Shown here one piece after another: positions 21,766 through 30,056 of a DNA stretch of 64,000 nucleotides (position 1 is its first letter; the number at the start of each line of letters is the position of its first letter). The notes below the pieces were generated by a model. That model was not told where the DNA came from. It ran no database searches and saw nothing but the letters and a program-made list of their open reading frames with translations. The position numbers were made by a program, and so were the translations under genes. Source of the stretch: Comamonas testosteroni (GTDB lineage Bacteria > Pseudomonadota > Gammaproteobacteria > Burkholderiales > Burkholderiaceae_C); NCBI RefSeq assembly GCF_000761245.1, contig NZ_AWOR01000078.1, positions 186,001-250,000 on the forward strand, given 5' to 3'.

Positions 21766-23208
21766 ATGAAAATTTTTCAGCGTGAGCAGCGATCCCTCTT
21801 TGGCGAGATCCTCGACTGGATGCTCACGCCGCTGCTTCTGCTCTGGCCCGTGAGCCTGGCGCTGACCTGGCTGGTGGCCCAGGGTCTGGCCAACAAGCCC
21901 TTCGACCGCGCGCTGGAGTACAACGCCCAGGCCCTGGCCCAGCTGGTCATCGTGCAACGCGGCAAGGTGCAGTTCAATCTGCCGCAGTCGGCCAGCGAGA
22001 TCCTGCGCGCCGATGAATCGGACACGGTGTTCTTCCAGGTCAGCGGCACCAGGGGCGAATATCTGGCGGGCGAGCGCGACCTGCCCCGCCCGCCCGCCGT
22101 CGACGAGGACCCGCCCACCGGCACGGTGCTGCTGCGCGATGAGGAATACAAGGGCATTGACCTGCGCGTGGCCTATATCTGGGTGCGCATGCCGCTGCCC
22201 GGCGAGCCCAGCGCTCTGGTGCAGGTCGCGGAAACACGCGAAAAGCGCAGCGTGCTGGCCACGGAAATCATCAAGGGCGTGATGCTGCCGCAGTTCGTCA
22301 TCCTGCCGCTGGCCGCCCTGCTGGTGTGGCTGGCGCTGGCACGCGGCATCAAGCCGCTGCACCGGCTCGAAGAGCGCATCCGCGCGCGCAAGCCCGAGGA
22401 TCTCTCGCCCATCAACCACAAGGATGTGCCGCTGGAGGTGGTGCCGCTGGTCGATTCGGTCAACGATCTGCTGCAGCGGCTGCATGACTCCATCGCCACG
22501 CAAAAGCGCTTTCTGGCCGACGCCGCCCACCAGCTCAAGACCCCGCTGGCGGGGCTGCGCATGCAGGCCGACCTGGCCCAGCGCGAGGGCACGAACACCG
22601 AAGATCTGAAGCGCTCGCTGGCGCAGATCGGCCGCTCAAGCATGCGTGCCACCCATACTGTCAACCAGTTGCTGGCACTGGCACGGGCCGAGAGCGCCGT
22701 GCCCGCCATGCAGGGCAGCAACCTCGTGCGCATCGTCACCGACGTGGTGCAGGACTGCCTGCCGCGCGCCATGGACAAGCACATCGACCTGGGCTACGAG
22801 GGCGCCAGCGCCAGCACGCCCGGTGTCTGGCTCAACGGCAATGCCACGTTGCTCGCCGAGCTGGTGCGCAATCTGGTGGACAACGCCATCAACTACACGC
22901 CATCGACCAGCGAACAGCCAGGCGTGGTCACCGTGCGCGTGCAGGCCGATCATTTCGGCCAGATTCTGCTGCTGCAGGTCGAGGACTCGGGCCCCGGCGT
23001 GCCGCTGGCCGAGCGCGAACTGATCTTCCAGCCCTTCTACCGGGCGCTGGGCTCCGAAGCCGACGGCTCCGGTCTGGGCCTGCCCATCGTCATGGAAATC
23101 GCCCGTCAGCATGGAGCGCAAGTGCTGCTGCAAGAAGCCAGGCCCGGTCATGCCCCGCCAGGGGCGCTGTTTACCGTGCGCTTCAGGGCTATGCCCGGAC
23201 AGCAGTGA
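21766..23208 (+). CDS. sensor histidine kinase (TctE-like)
   Basis: This 480-residue kinase has a first TM at about 20-40 (MLTPLLLLWPVSLALTWLVA), a periplasmic sensor of about 125 residues of the 2CSK_N type, and a second TM at about 173-192. The H-box is FLADAAHQLKTPLAGLRMQA with His255; the N-box is RNLVDNAINYTPS and the G-boxes are EDSGPGVPLA and GSGLGLPIV. There is no clear HAMP match, as is usual in the TctE group. The start ATG at 21766 avoids translating the upstream repeat. The sensed ligand is probably a carboxylate, by analogy only. Confidence 0.88.
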   Translation: MKIFQREQRSLFGEILDWMLTPLLLLWPVSLALTWLVAQGLANKPFDRALEYNAQALAQLVIVQRGKVQFNLPQSASEILRADESDTVFFQVSGTRGEYLAGERDLPRPPAVDEDPPTGTVLLRDEEYKGIDLRVAYIWVRMPLPGEPSALVQVAETREKRSVLATEIIKGVMLPQFVILPLAALLVWLALARGIKPLHRLEERIRARKPEDLSPINHKDVPLEVVPLVDSVNDLLQRLHDSIATQKRFLADAAHQLKTPLAGLRMQADLAQREGTNTEDLKRSLAQIGRSSMRATHTVNQLLALARAESAVPAMQGSNLVRIVTDVVQDCLPRAMDKHIDLGYEGASASTPGVWLNGNATLLAELVRNLVDNAINYTPSTSEQPGVVTVRVQADHFGQILLLQVEDSGPGVPLAERELIFQPFYRALGSEADGSGLGLPIVMEIARQHGAQVLLQEARPGHAPPGALFTVRFRAMPGQQ

Positions 23209-23428
23209 AGCGCAAGCTCGAAATGCACCAATTCGGTGCCTGCCTAGACTGAGAAACCGCACCAGGCTTGGCTTTGCGCCCATTTGCCCCGATGCGGATA
23301 TCGGAAACTGCGTATTTAGCAAGTTCTCGCTTACCCTAGAATCAATTCGATCATCGGTTGCCTGAAGAGTCGCTATTTGTGCTCTGCAAGACAACAATTT
23401 GGAATCACTGGATCCTGGGAGCTTTTTG

Positions 23429-24406
23429 ATGCAACGACGTCAATTCATCTACACCGCCGCTGCTGCCGCAGCCGCTTCTTCTTTCTCCGGCATGACCATG
23501 GCGCAGGACACATCGCGTCCTCTGCGCATCGTCGTGCCCTTCCCCGCTGGCGGCCCTACCGACATGGTGCCCCGCAATATGCAGGACGTGCTGATCAAGC
23601 TGCTGGGCGGCCAGGCCGTGGTGATTGAAAACAAGGCAGGCGCCGGCGGCTCCATCGGCATGGCCGAAGTGGCTCGCGCCACCGATGGCGTGACTTTCGG
23701 TATTGCCACCCTGTCCACCCATGGCGTGAACCCCGCCGTGTTCAAGAAGCTGCCTTACGACGCGATCAACGACTTCGTGGGCGTGACCGAGATCGTCAAG
23801 GCTCCCGGCGTGCTGGTGATCAACCCCAAGCTGATCCCCGTGAAGACTTTTGCCGAGTTTGTGGCCTACCTCAAGGCCAACCCCGGCAAGGTGTCCTATG
23901 CCACCCCCGGCAACGGCACCATCGGCCATATGTGGGGCGCCCAGTTCCTCAAGAGCACGGGCACCGAAATGCACCACATCCCCTACCGCGGCTCGGCTCC
24001 GGCCATCAACGACGTGCTGGGCAACCAGGTTCCCGTGTACTTCGACCAGGTGAACTCGTCCCTGCCCCATATCAAGTCCGGCAAGGTGCGCGCCCTGGCC
24101 GTGTCCTGGCATGAACGCCTGGACGTGCTGCCCGATGTGCAGACCTATGCGCAGGCCGGTCACCCCGATCTGAACGAGCCATCCTGGTTCGGCCTGGTGG
24201 CTCCCAAGAACACGCCCGCCGCACAAGTGGAACGTGTGCAAAAAGCCATCATTGCCGCACTCAAGGATCCCGCCGTCAAGCAGCGCATGGCTGCTCAAGG
24301 CCTGTACCCCTCGGGCACATCGAGCGCCGACTTCACCAAGCAGATCGCCAGCGAAGTGGCCAAGATGAAGAAGCTGGCCGCTGTCGCCAATATTCATCTG
24401 GACTAA
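23429..24406 (+). CDS. Bug-family solute-binding receptor (TctC-like), Tat-type signal
   Basis: This protein of about 325 residues begins MQRRQFIYTAAAAAAASSFS, whose twin-arginine RRQFI motif and Ala-rich h-region suggest Tat export, with cleavage after MTMAQ. The mature part has RIVVPFPAGGPTDMV, the carboxylate-binding loop of the family. The ATG at 23429 has a GGGAG site. Its position behind the TctD/TctE-like pair suggests that the two-component system controls it. No tctA/tctB permease genes follow in the window. Confidence 0.9.
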   Translation: MQRRQFIYTAAAAAAASSFSGMTMAQDTSRPLRIVVPFPAGGPTDMVPRNMQDVLIKLLGGQAVVIENKAGAGGSIGMAEVARATDGVTFGIATLSTHGVNPAVFKKLPYDAINDFVGVTEIVKAPGVLVINPKLIPVKTFAEFVAYLKANPGKVSYATPGNGTIGHMWGAQFLKSTGTEMHHIPYRGSAPAINDVLGNQVPVYFDQVNSSLPHIKSGKVRALAVSWHERLDVLPDVQTYAQAGHPDLNEPSWFGLVAPKNTPAAQVERVQKAIIAALKDPAVKQRMAAQGLYPSGTSSADFTKQIASEVAKMKKLAAVANIHLD

Positions 24407-24449
24407 AATAGGAGCTTGTTGCGCTTGTCGCAACTGGTTTTCCAATACA

Positions 24450-24474
24450 AAAGGCCTGCAAATGCAGGCCTTTC
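24450..24474. terminator. bidirectional terminator between the Bug receptor and the SPOR gene
   Basis: AAAGGCCTGCA / TGCAGGCCTTT stem with a 2-nt gap, flanked by A and T tracts, between two convergent genes. Confidence 0.8.
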
Positions 24475-24495
24475 TTGCGATAGTAGCTACGAAAA

Positions 24496-25308
24496 TTACT
24501 TGGCACAGGCCTGCAAGGCCTTGGGCACCAGGTTCTTGCCAGCAAGCGCCGCCACTTCGTTGCGCATGCTCGGCGTGGCCTTGGGCAGACGCAGCGCATA
24601 GGTCGTCACATCGGGGCGCTCCTGCACCACGCGCGCGGTGCGCACGCCCTGGCGCGCAAACGTGGCCAGCTGGCGCTGGGCGGCCTCTTCCGTCGAGAAA
24701 CGCCCCAGCGACAGACCGGGCTCGAAGCTGCCGCCTGCGCGGTCGAAGTCGATATTCATCAGGCGCAGCTCGCCACGCTTGCGGTCCATGAATTCGGCAT
24801 CGGGAAACTTGCCCATATAGACCATCCAGCGCCCGCCCTGGTGATTGGCCACGAGTTCCCAGTCGCCTTTGGGCCTGCCCGCCAGCGCACGCCGAATGCT
24901 GTCGGCCTGCGCCTCCTCGATGCCGTTGGCCTGATAGCAGGCCTCGGGCTCCTTGATGGCGGTCTTGGCATCCTTTGTGTCCTTGGCGTCCTTGGCGTCC
25001 TTGATTTCCCTGGCCGCGGCGGCTGCAGCTTCGGGCTTGCCATCCGACTTGCTTTCGGGAGCAGCGGGCGGCGCACTGTCGTCCACCGCAGGCGCTTCGG
25101 GCTCCGCAGTCTTTGCAGGTTCATCGGCCGGAGCTTGCACCGCGTCGGGCTGCTGCAGCACCAGGGCATCCGGCCTGATCTGCTCCTGAAGGCGCTGCGG
25201 CTCGGACTGCAACTCCGGCGCCAGCCCCATGCCGGCCAGATAGCCGTGGCTCCACATGTAGTAACCCGCGTTGCCCAGCAGCAAGAGCAGGAAAACGATT
25301 CTCAGCAT
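24496..25308 (-). CDS. membrane-anchored SPOR-like protein
   Basis: This 270-residue protein has a single N-terminal TM (MLRIVFLLLLLGNAGYYMWS), then a 90-residue low-complexity Pro/Ala/Glu/Lys linker containing the repeat KDAKDAKDTKDAKT near 105-118. The C-terminal domain (about 150-250) has the strand pattern of SPOR domains, which bind denuded peptidoglycan at the division site: WMVYMGKFPDAEFMDRKRGE and SLGRFSTEEAAQRQLATF. It has no clear named orthologue. It lies downstream of birA on the same strand with a GC-rich repeat between. Confidence 0.7.
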   Translation of the reverse strand: MLRIVFLLLLLGNAGYYMWSHGYLAGMGLAPELQSEPQRLQEQIRPDALVLQQPDAVQAPADEPAKTAEPEAPAVDDSAPPAAPESKSDGKPEAAAAAAREIKDAKDAKDTKDAKTAIKEPEACYQANGIEEAQADSIRRALAGRPKGDWELVANHQGGRWMVYMGKFPDAEFMDRKRGELRLMNIDFDRAGGSFEPGLSLGRFSTEEAAQRQLATFARQGVRTARVVQERPDVTTYALRLPKATPSMRNEVAALAGKNLVPKALQACAK

Positions 25309-25354
25309 AGGTTTCTCACATCAGTTATCCATGGGCTGCAGCCGCTCGCGGGCA

Positions 25355-25468
25355 GCCGAGCAAGGGCCTGGGCGGCCCCGCCGCCCCGCAGCGAGGGCTG
25401 CGTCCTTCTCCCCCTAGCGCGCAGCGCGTAGAGAGAGGAGGAAGGCGCAAAGCGCCTCAGGAGGTGCT
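25355..25468. repeat. GC-rich intergenic repeat, copy 5
   Basis: GAGCAAGGGCCTGGGCGGCC, GCCCCGCAGCGAGGGCTGCG, GCGCGCAGCGCGTAGAGAGA and GGCGCAAAGCGCCTCAGGAG modules, filling the gap between birA and the SPOR gene. Confidence 0.75.
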
Positions 25469-25473
25469 TCATT

Positions 25474-26304
25474 TCAAGCCTGCAGCGGGCTGCCAGCCGG
25501 ACGCACGCTGATTTCGGAACTGGTCACGGCTTGCAGCCCGGTCGCGGTGCGCACCAGAAAGCCGCCATCGGCAGCCACACCCTGAGCCATGCCGCTCGTG
25601 CCGTCGCTCAGATTCACCTCGCGTCCAGCCAGCAGATCGCGCTGGGCGAAACGCTGCATCAGCGGAGCAAAGCCATGCCGGGCAAAGCTCTGCACCTCGG
25701 CCACCAGGTTTGGCAATATGCAGGCCAGGGCCGTGGGCGCATCCAGTGCGGCATCGAGCTCCTGCAGGCAGGCCGGGGCCGTGCGCATGCCGTCACCGGG
25801 ACGCGGACGCACATTGATGCCGATACCGATCACCACATAACGCGGCGCCGTCATATCGTGCTGCTGGCCGCCGACAAAGCTGGCGGTCTCGATCAGAATG
25901 CCGGCCAGCTTGCGGTCGCCCTCCAGCCACAGATCGTTGGGCCATTTGATGCCGATCTTGGGCGCAGCTCCCGCTGTGGGAAGCTGGGGCTGCAGGCTCT
26001 CGGCCACACTCACGCCCACCGCCAATGACAGCCCCGACCAGTCGCGCGGTGCCAGCGGCAGGCCCAGCGAGAACATCAGCGAATCACCGACGCCGCTGAC
26101 CCAGTTGCGGCCCAGGCGGCCTCGGCCCTGGGTCTGCTGCTCGGCAATCAACAGCACCGGCTCCGTCAGCCCGTCTCGCGCGCGACGCATGAGCTCGGTA
26201 TTTGAGGAGTCGATGGTCGGCAGCACCTCGACCGTAAAGCCCGGCAACTGCGGTGCAATGGCTTCCCACAAGGCTTCGGCATTCCAGTGAATCGGCTGAG
26301 TCAT
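25474..26304 (-). CDS. birA: biotin-[acetyl-CoA-carboxylase] ligase
   Basis: BirA attaches biotin to the carboxyl-carrier protein of acetyl-CoA carboxylase. The 276-residue protein has the catalytic TQGRGRLGRNWVS loop (biotinyl-AMP binding, GRGRxGR), the SNTELMRRA substrate motif, and KWPNDLWLEGDRKLAGILIE with the conserved lysine. There is no N-terminal DNA-binding HTH, so it is the monofunctional type and cannot act as the biotin repressor. Confidence 0.95.
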   Translation of the reverse strand: MTQPIHWNAEALWEAIAPQLPGFTVEVLPTIDSSNTELMRRARDGLTEPVLLIAEQQTQGRGRLGRNWVSGVGDSLMFSLGLPLAPRDWSGLSLAVGVSVAESLQPQLPTAGAAPKIGIKWPNDLWLEGDRKLAGILIETASFVGGQQHDMTAPRYVVIGIGINVRPRPGDGMRTAPACLQELDAALDAPTALACILPNLVAEVQSFARHGFAPLMQRFAQRDLLAGREVNLSDGTSGMAQGVAADGGFLVRTATGLQAVTSSEISVRPAGSPLQA

Positions 26305-26372
26305 TTTTTATCTATCCAAATCTAAAAACCGTCAGCGCACTCCAAAACCGGCGCGCCCTGAAACCAGAGACA

Positions 26373-26456
26373 GCAAGCAAGGGCCGCCCCGCAGCAAGGC
26401 TGTCGTCCCCCTCCGCGAAGCAGAGAGGGGGAAGCGGCGCAGCCGCTCAGGCGGTG
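26373..26456. repeat. GC-rich intergenic repeat, copy 6
   Basis: GAGACAGCAAGCAAGGGCC, CCCCTCCGCGAAGCAGAGAG and GAAGCGGCGCAGCCGCTCAG modules. The right end overlaps the stop codon of the SET-domain gene (26447-26449). Confidence 0.75.
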
Positions 26457-26953
26457 CCTGCAGGCATCGGAGGCTTCCAGCCCCTTTTCGGCGCCAGCAT
26501 GGTGCCTCGGCAGTTCGCAGCGCCGCAGTAGCAGGCATATTCCGCCTTGAGCTTGGCCGTATAGCGCTCCTCCACCATCAGGCCATAGTCGTAGTTCAGT
26601 TCTTCGCCCGCTGCAATATTGCGCAGCGCCACGATATAGACGCGACCGTCGATCTCGTCGGTATAGCAGTTGGGCGCGCAGCTGTGGTTGATCCAGCGCG
26701 AGGAGTTGCCCTTGTGCGTGGCGTCTATCACCCGCTCATCGTCGACCTGAAAGTAAAAAGTGTGATTGGGCTGGCTGGGATCATGCGGATGACGATCCTG
26801 CGCCTCCTGCCAGTCAATCACTTCGCCCACGTACTCAATAAGGGTTTCGCCTTGCGCAATATCCTGCGCGGCGAAAACGCCTTTGCCATGAACGCCGGAG
26901 CGCCGGGTCTGGATACGGCGGCCCGTTGAAGAGGCCAGTGATGTGCGGGGCAT
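26447..26953 (-). CDS. SET-domain protein lysine methyltransferase
   Basis: This protein of about 168 residues is essentially one SET domain: GRRIQTRRSGVHGKGVFAAQ, GETLIEYVGEVID, the signature RWINHSCAPNCYTDEID (NHSC), and ELNYDYGLMVEE with the catalytic tyrosine region. A post-SET-like Cys cluster (CYCGAANCRG) follows and could bind zinc. Such proteins transfer methyl groups from SAM to protein lysines, mostly studied in eukaryotic histones and in Chlamydia. The ATG at 26953 is chosen; the frame is open to 26992. Targets in this bacterium are unknown. It is divergent from topB. Confidence 0.9.
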   Translation of the reverse strand: MPRTSLASSTGRRIQTRRSGVHGKGVFAAQDIAQGETLIEYVGEVIDWQEAQDRHPHDPSQPNHTFYFQVDDERVIDATHKGNSSRWINHSCAPNCYTDEIDGRVYIVALRNIAAGEELNYDYGLMVEERYTAKLKAEYACYCGAANCRGTMLAPKRGWKPPMPAGTA

Positions 26954-26972
26954 GTTTTCTCTGATACTTTGA

Positions 26973-27003
26973 ATATGCACACATGTGCGCATGCGCGCGC
27001 GTG
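26973..27003. other. 31-nt perfect alternating purine-pyrimidine tract (Z-DNA candidate)
   Basis: The tract alternates purine and pyrimidine without a break and is rich in CG and CA steps (ATATGCACAC at the left, GCGCGCGCGTG at the right). Such sequence can adopt left-handed DNA under negative supercoiling. It lies between the divergent SET and topoisomerase III starts. Confidence 0.6.
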
Positions 27004-27070
27004 AGAAGCGAATTGTATGAGCCTGAGTTTTGATTCGGGTTCAGGTGGTTAATGACGACGAGAACACACA

Positions 27071-29995
27071 ATGACTAAAACCCTGGTGATTGCAGAGAAG
27101 CCTTCTGTCGCACAGGACATCGTCCGTGCGCTGACCCCGGTGGCAGGCAAGTTCGAAAAACACGATGACTATTTCGAATCCGACAGCTATGTGGTGACCA
27201 GTGCGGTCGGCCACCTGGTGGAGATTCAGGCGCCCGAAGAATTCGACGTCAAGCGCGGCAAATGGAGTTTTGCCAATCTGCCGGTCATTCCCCCGCGCTT
27301 TGATCTCAAGCCCGTGGACAAGACCAAGACCCGCCTGAACGCCGTGGTCAAGCAGGCCAAGCGCAAGGATGTGACCGAACTCATCAATGCCTGTGACGCG
27401 GGCCGCGAGGGTGAGCTGATCTTCCGCCTGATCGAGCAATACGCAGGCGGTGCCAAGGGCGGCCTGGGCAAACCCGTCAAGCGCCTGTGGCTGCAATCCA
27501 TGACGCCGCAGGCGATTCGCGACGGCTTCAACAACCTGCGCAGCGACCAGCAGATGCAGGGCCTGGCCAGCGCCGCGCGCAGCCGCTCCGAAGCCGACTG
27601 GCTGGTGGGCATCAACGGCACGCGCGCCATGACGGCCTTCAACTCACGCGACGGCGGCTTCTTCCTGACCACCGTGGGCCGCGTGCAGACGCCCACCCTG
27701 TCCCTGGTGGTGGAGCGCGAGGAAAAGATCCGCAAATTCGTCAGCCGCGACTACTGGGAAGTGCACGGCGCTTTCGACGCCCAGGCCGGCCAGTACCTGG
27801 GCAAGTGGTTCAACCCGCAGTGGAAGAAGTCGGACGATGCCGAGGCCAAGGCCGACCGCCTGTGGAACAAGGCCGATGCCGAAGTGATTGCCGCTGCCGT
27901 GCAGGGCAAGCCGGCCCATGTGACGGAAGAGAGCAAGCCCACCACCCAGGCATCGCCCCTGCTGTTCGACCTGACCAGCCTGCAGCGCGAGGCCAACGGC
28001 AAGTTCGGCTTCTCGGCCAAGACCACGCTGGCGCTGGCGCAAAGCCTGTACGAACGTCACAAGGCCCTGACCTACCCGCGTACCGACTCGCGCGCCCTGC
28101 CCGAGGACTATCTGCCCGTGGCACGCCAGACCTTCGACATGCTGGCCACCAGCGGCATGCGCCATCTGGCGCCCTTTGCCCAGCAGGCCATCAACGACAA
28201 CTACATCCGCCCCACCAAGCGCGTTTTCGACAACAGCAAGGTGTCGGATCACTTTGCCATCATCCCGACCACGCAGGCCCCTTCCGGCCTGTCGGAAGCC
28301 GAGCAGAAGCTGTACGACCTGGTCGTGCGCCGCTTCATGGCGGTGTTCTTCCCCAGCGCCGAATATCAGGTCACCACGCGCATCAGCAAGGTGGAGCAGC
28401 ACAGCTTCAAGACCGAGGGCAAGGTGCTGGTCAAGCCGGGTTGGCTGGCCATCTACGGCAAGGAAGCCGCCAACGAGGTGGAGGACGCCAAGGAAGGCGA
28501 CAAGGGCCAGCCCCTGGTGGCCGTGCAACCCGGCGAGCAGCCGCGCACCCACCACGCCGATGTCAAGAGCCTCAAGACCAAGCCGCCGGCACGCTACTCC
28601 GAAGCCACGCTGCTGGGAGCCATGGAAAGCGCCGGCAAGCAGATCGACGACGATGAGCTGCGCGAAGCCATGCAGGAAAAAGGCCTGGGCACGCCAGCCA
28701 CGCGCGCGGCCATCATCGAAGGCCTGCTGACGGAAAAGTACATGCTGCGCGAAGGCCGCGAGCTCATCCCCACGGCCAAGGCCTTCCAGTTGATGACGCT
28801 GCTGCGCGGTCTGGAAGTCGAGGAGCTGTGCCGCGCCGATCTGACCGGCGAATGGGAATTCAAGCTGTCGCAGATGGAAAAAGGCCAGCTCTCACGCGAA
28901 GCCTTCATGCAGCAGATCCAGGCCATGACCGAGAAGCTGGTCAAGAAGGCCAAGGAATACGACCGCGACACCATTCCCGGTGACTACGCGACGCTCTCCA
29001 CGCCCTGCCCCAACTGCGGCGGCGTAGTCAAGGAAAACTACCGCCGCTACGCCTGCACGGGCGCCAATGGCGCCAGCGAAGGCTGCGGCTTCTCGTTCAC
29101 CAAGTCGCCGGCCGGCCGCACCTTCGAGACGGCCGAAGCCGAGCAACTGCTGCGCGAGCGCCGCATCGGCCCGCTGGAAGGCTTCCGCTCCAAGGCCGGC
29201 TGGCCGTTTGTGGCCGAGGTCGCCATCGTGCGTGATGAGGAAAACAGCAACTTCAAGCTGGAATTCGACTTCGGCGACGACAAGGACTCTGAGGACACGG
29301 GCGAGATCGTGGACTTTGCCCACCAGCAAAGCCTGGGCCCCTGCCCCAAGTGCGGCTCGCCCGTCTTCGAGCATGGTGCCAACTATGTCTGCTCCAAGGC
29401 CGTGCCCACGCTGGCCCAGACCACGCCCAGCTGCGACTTCAAGAGCGGCCAGATCATTTTGCAGCAGCCCATCGAGCGCGAGCAGATGAGCAAGCTGCTG
29501 CAGACCGGCAAGACCGATCTGCTGGAGAAGTTCGTCTCCAACCGCACGCGCCGCAACTTCAAGGCCTTCCTGGTCTGGGATGGTGCTGCAGGCAAGGTGA
29601 ACTTCGAGTTCGAGCAGCGCGAAAGCAAATACCCGGCACGCAAGACGGCTGGCGCAGCGGCGGCCAAAACCACGACGGCTGCCGCCAAGAAAACAGGCAC
29701 GGCAGCCAAGAAGACCGCCGCCAAGACAGCGACCAAGACCGCTGCGGTGAAAAAGCCCCGCACCGTGAGCGCCACGCTCAAACCCAGCGCCGACCTGGCC
29801 GCCGTGATCGGCAGCGAGCCCACCTCGCGCCCCGACGTGATCAAGAAGCTCTGGGACTACATCAAGGCCAACGGCCTGCAGGACGCCAAGGACAAGCGCG
29901 CCATCAACGCCGACGCCAAGCTCAAGCCGGTGTTCGGCAAGGAGCAGATCAGCATGTTCGAGCTGGCCGGCATTGTGGGCAAGCATGTGAGCTGA
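27071..29995 (+). CDS. topB: DNA topoisomerase III with C-terminal lysine-rich linker and SWIB domain
   Basis: This type IA topoisomerase has 974 residues, far longer than E. coli TopB (about 650). The Toprim domain starts MTKTLVIAEKPSVAQDIVRA and has INACDAGREGELIF. The active-site tyrosine is Tyr335 in TYPRTDSRALP. Two C-terminal cysteine modules (CPNCGGVVKENYRRYACTG; CPKCGSPVFEHGANYVCSK) look like topoisomerase zinc domains. Residues about 857-897 are an Ala/Lys/Thr tract resembling histone H1 tails. Residues about 898-974 match the SWIB/MDM2 fold (PDVIKKLWDYIKANGLQD, ISMFELAGIVGKHV). It decatenates DNA and resolves recombination intermediates. A terminator follows. Confidence 0.95.
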   Translation: MTKTLVIAEKPSVAQDIVRALTPVAGKFEKHDDYFESDSYVVTSAVGHLVEIQAPEEFDVKRGKWSFANLPVIPPRFDLKPVDKTKTRLNAVVKQAKRKDVTELINACDAGREGELIFRLIEQYAGGAKGGLGKPVKRLWLQSMTPQAIRDGFNNLRSDQQMQGLASAARSRSEADWLVGINGTRAMTAFNSRDGGFFLTTVGRVQTPTLSLVVEREEKIRKFVSRDYWEVHGAFDAQAGQYLGKWFNPQWKKSDDAEAKADRLWNKADAEVIAAAVQGKPAHVTEESKPTTQASPLLFDLTSLQREANGKFGFSAKTTLALAQSLYERHKALTYPRTDSRALPEDYLPVARQTFDMLATSGMRHLAPFAQQAINDNYIRPTKRVFDNSKVSDHFAIIPTTQAPSGLSEAEQKLYDLVVRRFMAVFFPSAEYQVTTRISKVEQHSFKTEGKVLVKPGWLAIYGKEAANEVEDAKEGDKGQPLVAVQPGEQPRTHHADVKSLKTKPPARYSEATLLGAMESAGKQIDDDELREAMQEKGLGTPATRAAIIEGLLTEKYMLREGRELIPTAKAFQLMTLLRGLEVEELCRADLTGEWEFKLSQMEKGQLSREAFMQQIQAMTEKLVKKAKEYDRDTIPGDYATLSTPCPNCGGVVKENYRRYACTGANGASEGCGFSFTKSPAGRTFETAEAEQLLRERRIGPLEGFRSKAGWPFVAEVAIVRDEENSNFKLEFDFGDDKDSEDTGEIVDFAHQQSLGPCPKCGSPVFEHGANYVCSKAVPTLAQTTPSCDFKSGQIILQQPIEREQMSKLLQTGKTDLLEKFVSNRTRRNFKAFLVWDGAAGKVNFEFEQRESKYPARKTAGAAAAKTTTAAAKKTGTAAKKTAAKTATKTAAVKKPRTVSATLKPSADLAAVIGSEPTSRPDVIKKLWDYIKANGLQDAKDKRAINADAKLKPVFGKEQISMFELAGIVGKHVS

Positions 29996-30023
29996 TCGCC
30001 AGCCTTGCCGCGATGACCAACCA

Positions 30024-30056
30024 GGACCGCCACGGCTTGCCGCTGGCGGTCTTTTT
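30024..30056 (+). terminator. Rho-independent terminator of topB
   Basis: GACCGCCA / TGGCGGTC stem followed by TTTTT, about 30 bp behind the topB stop and directly next to the convergent TetR gene end. Confidence 0.8.
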
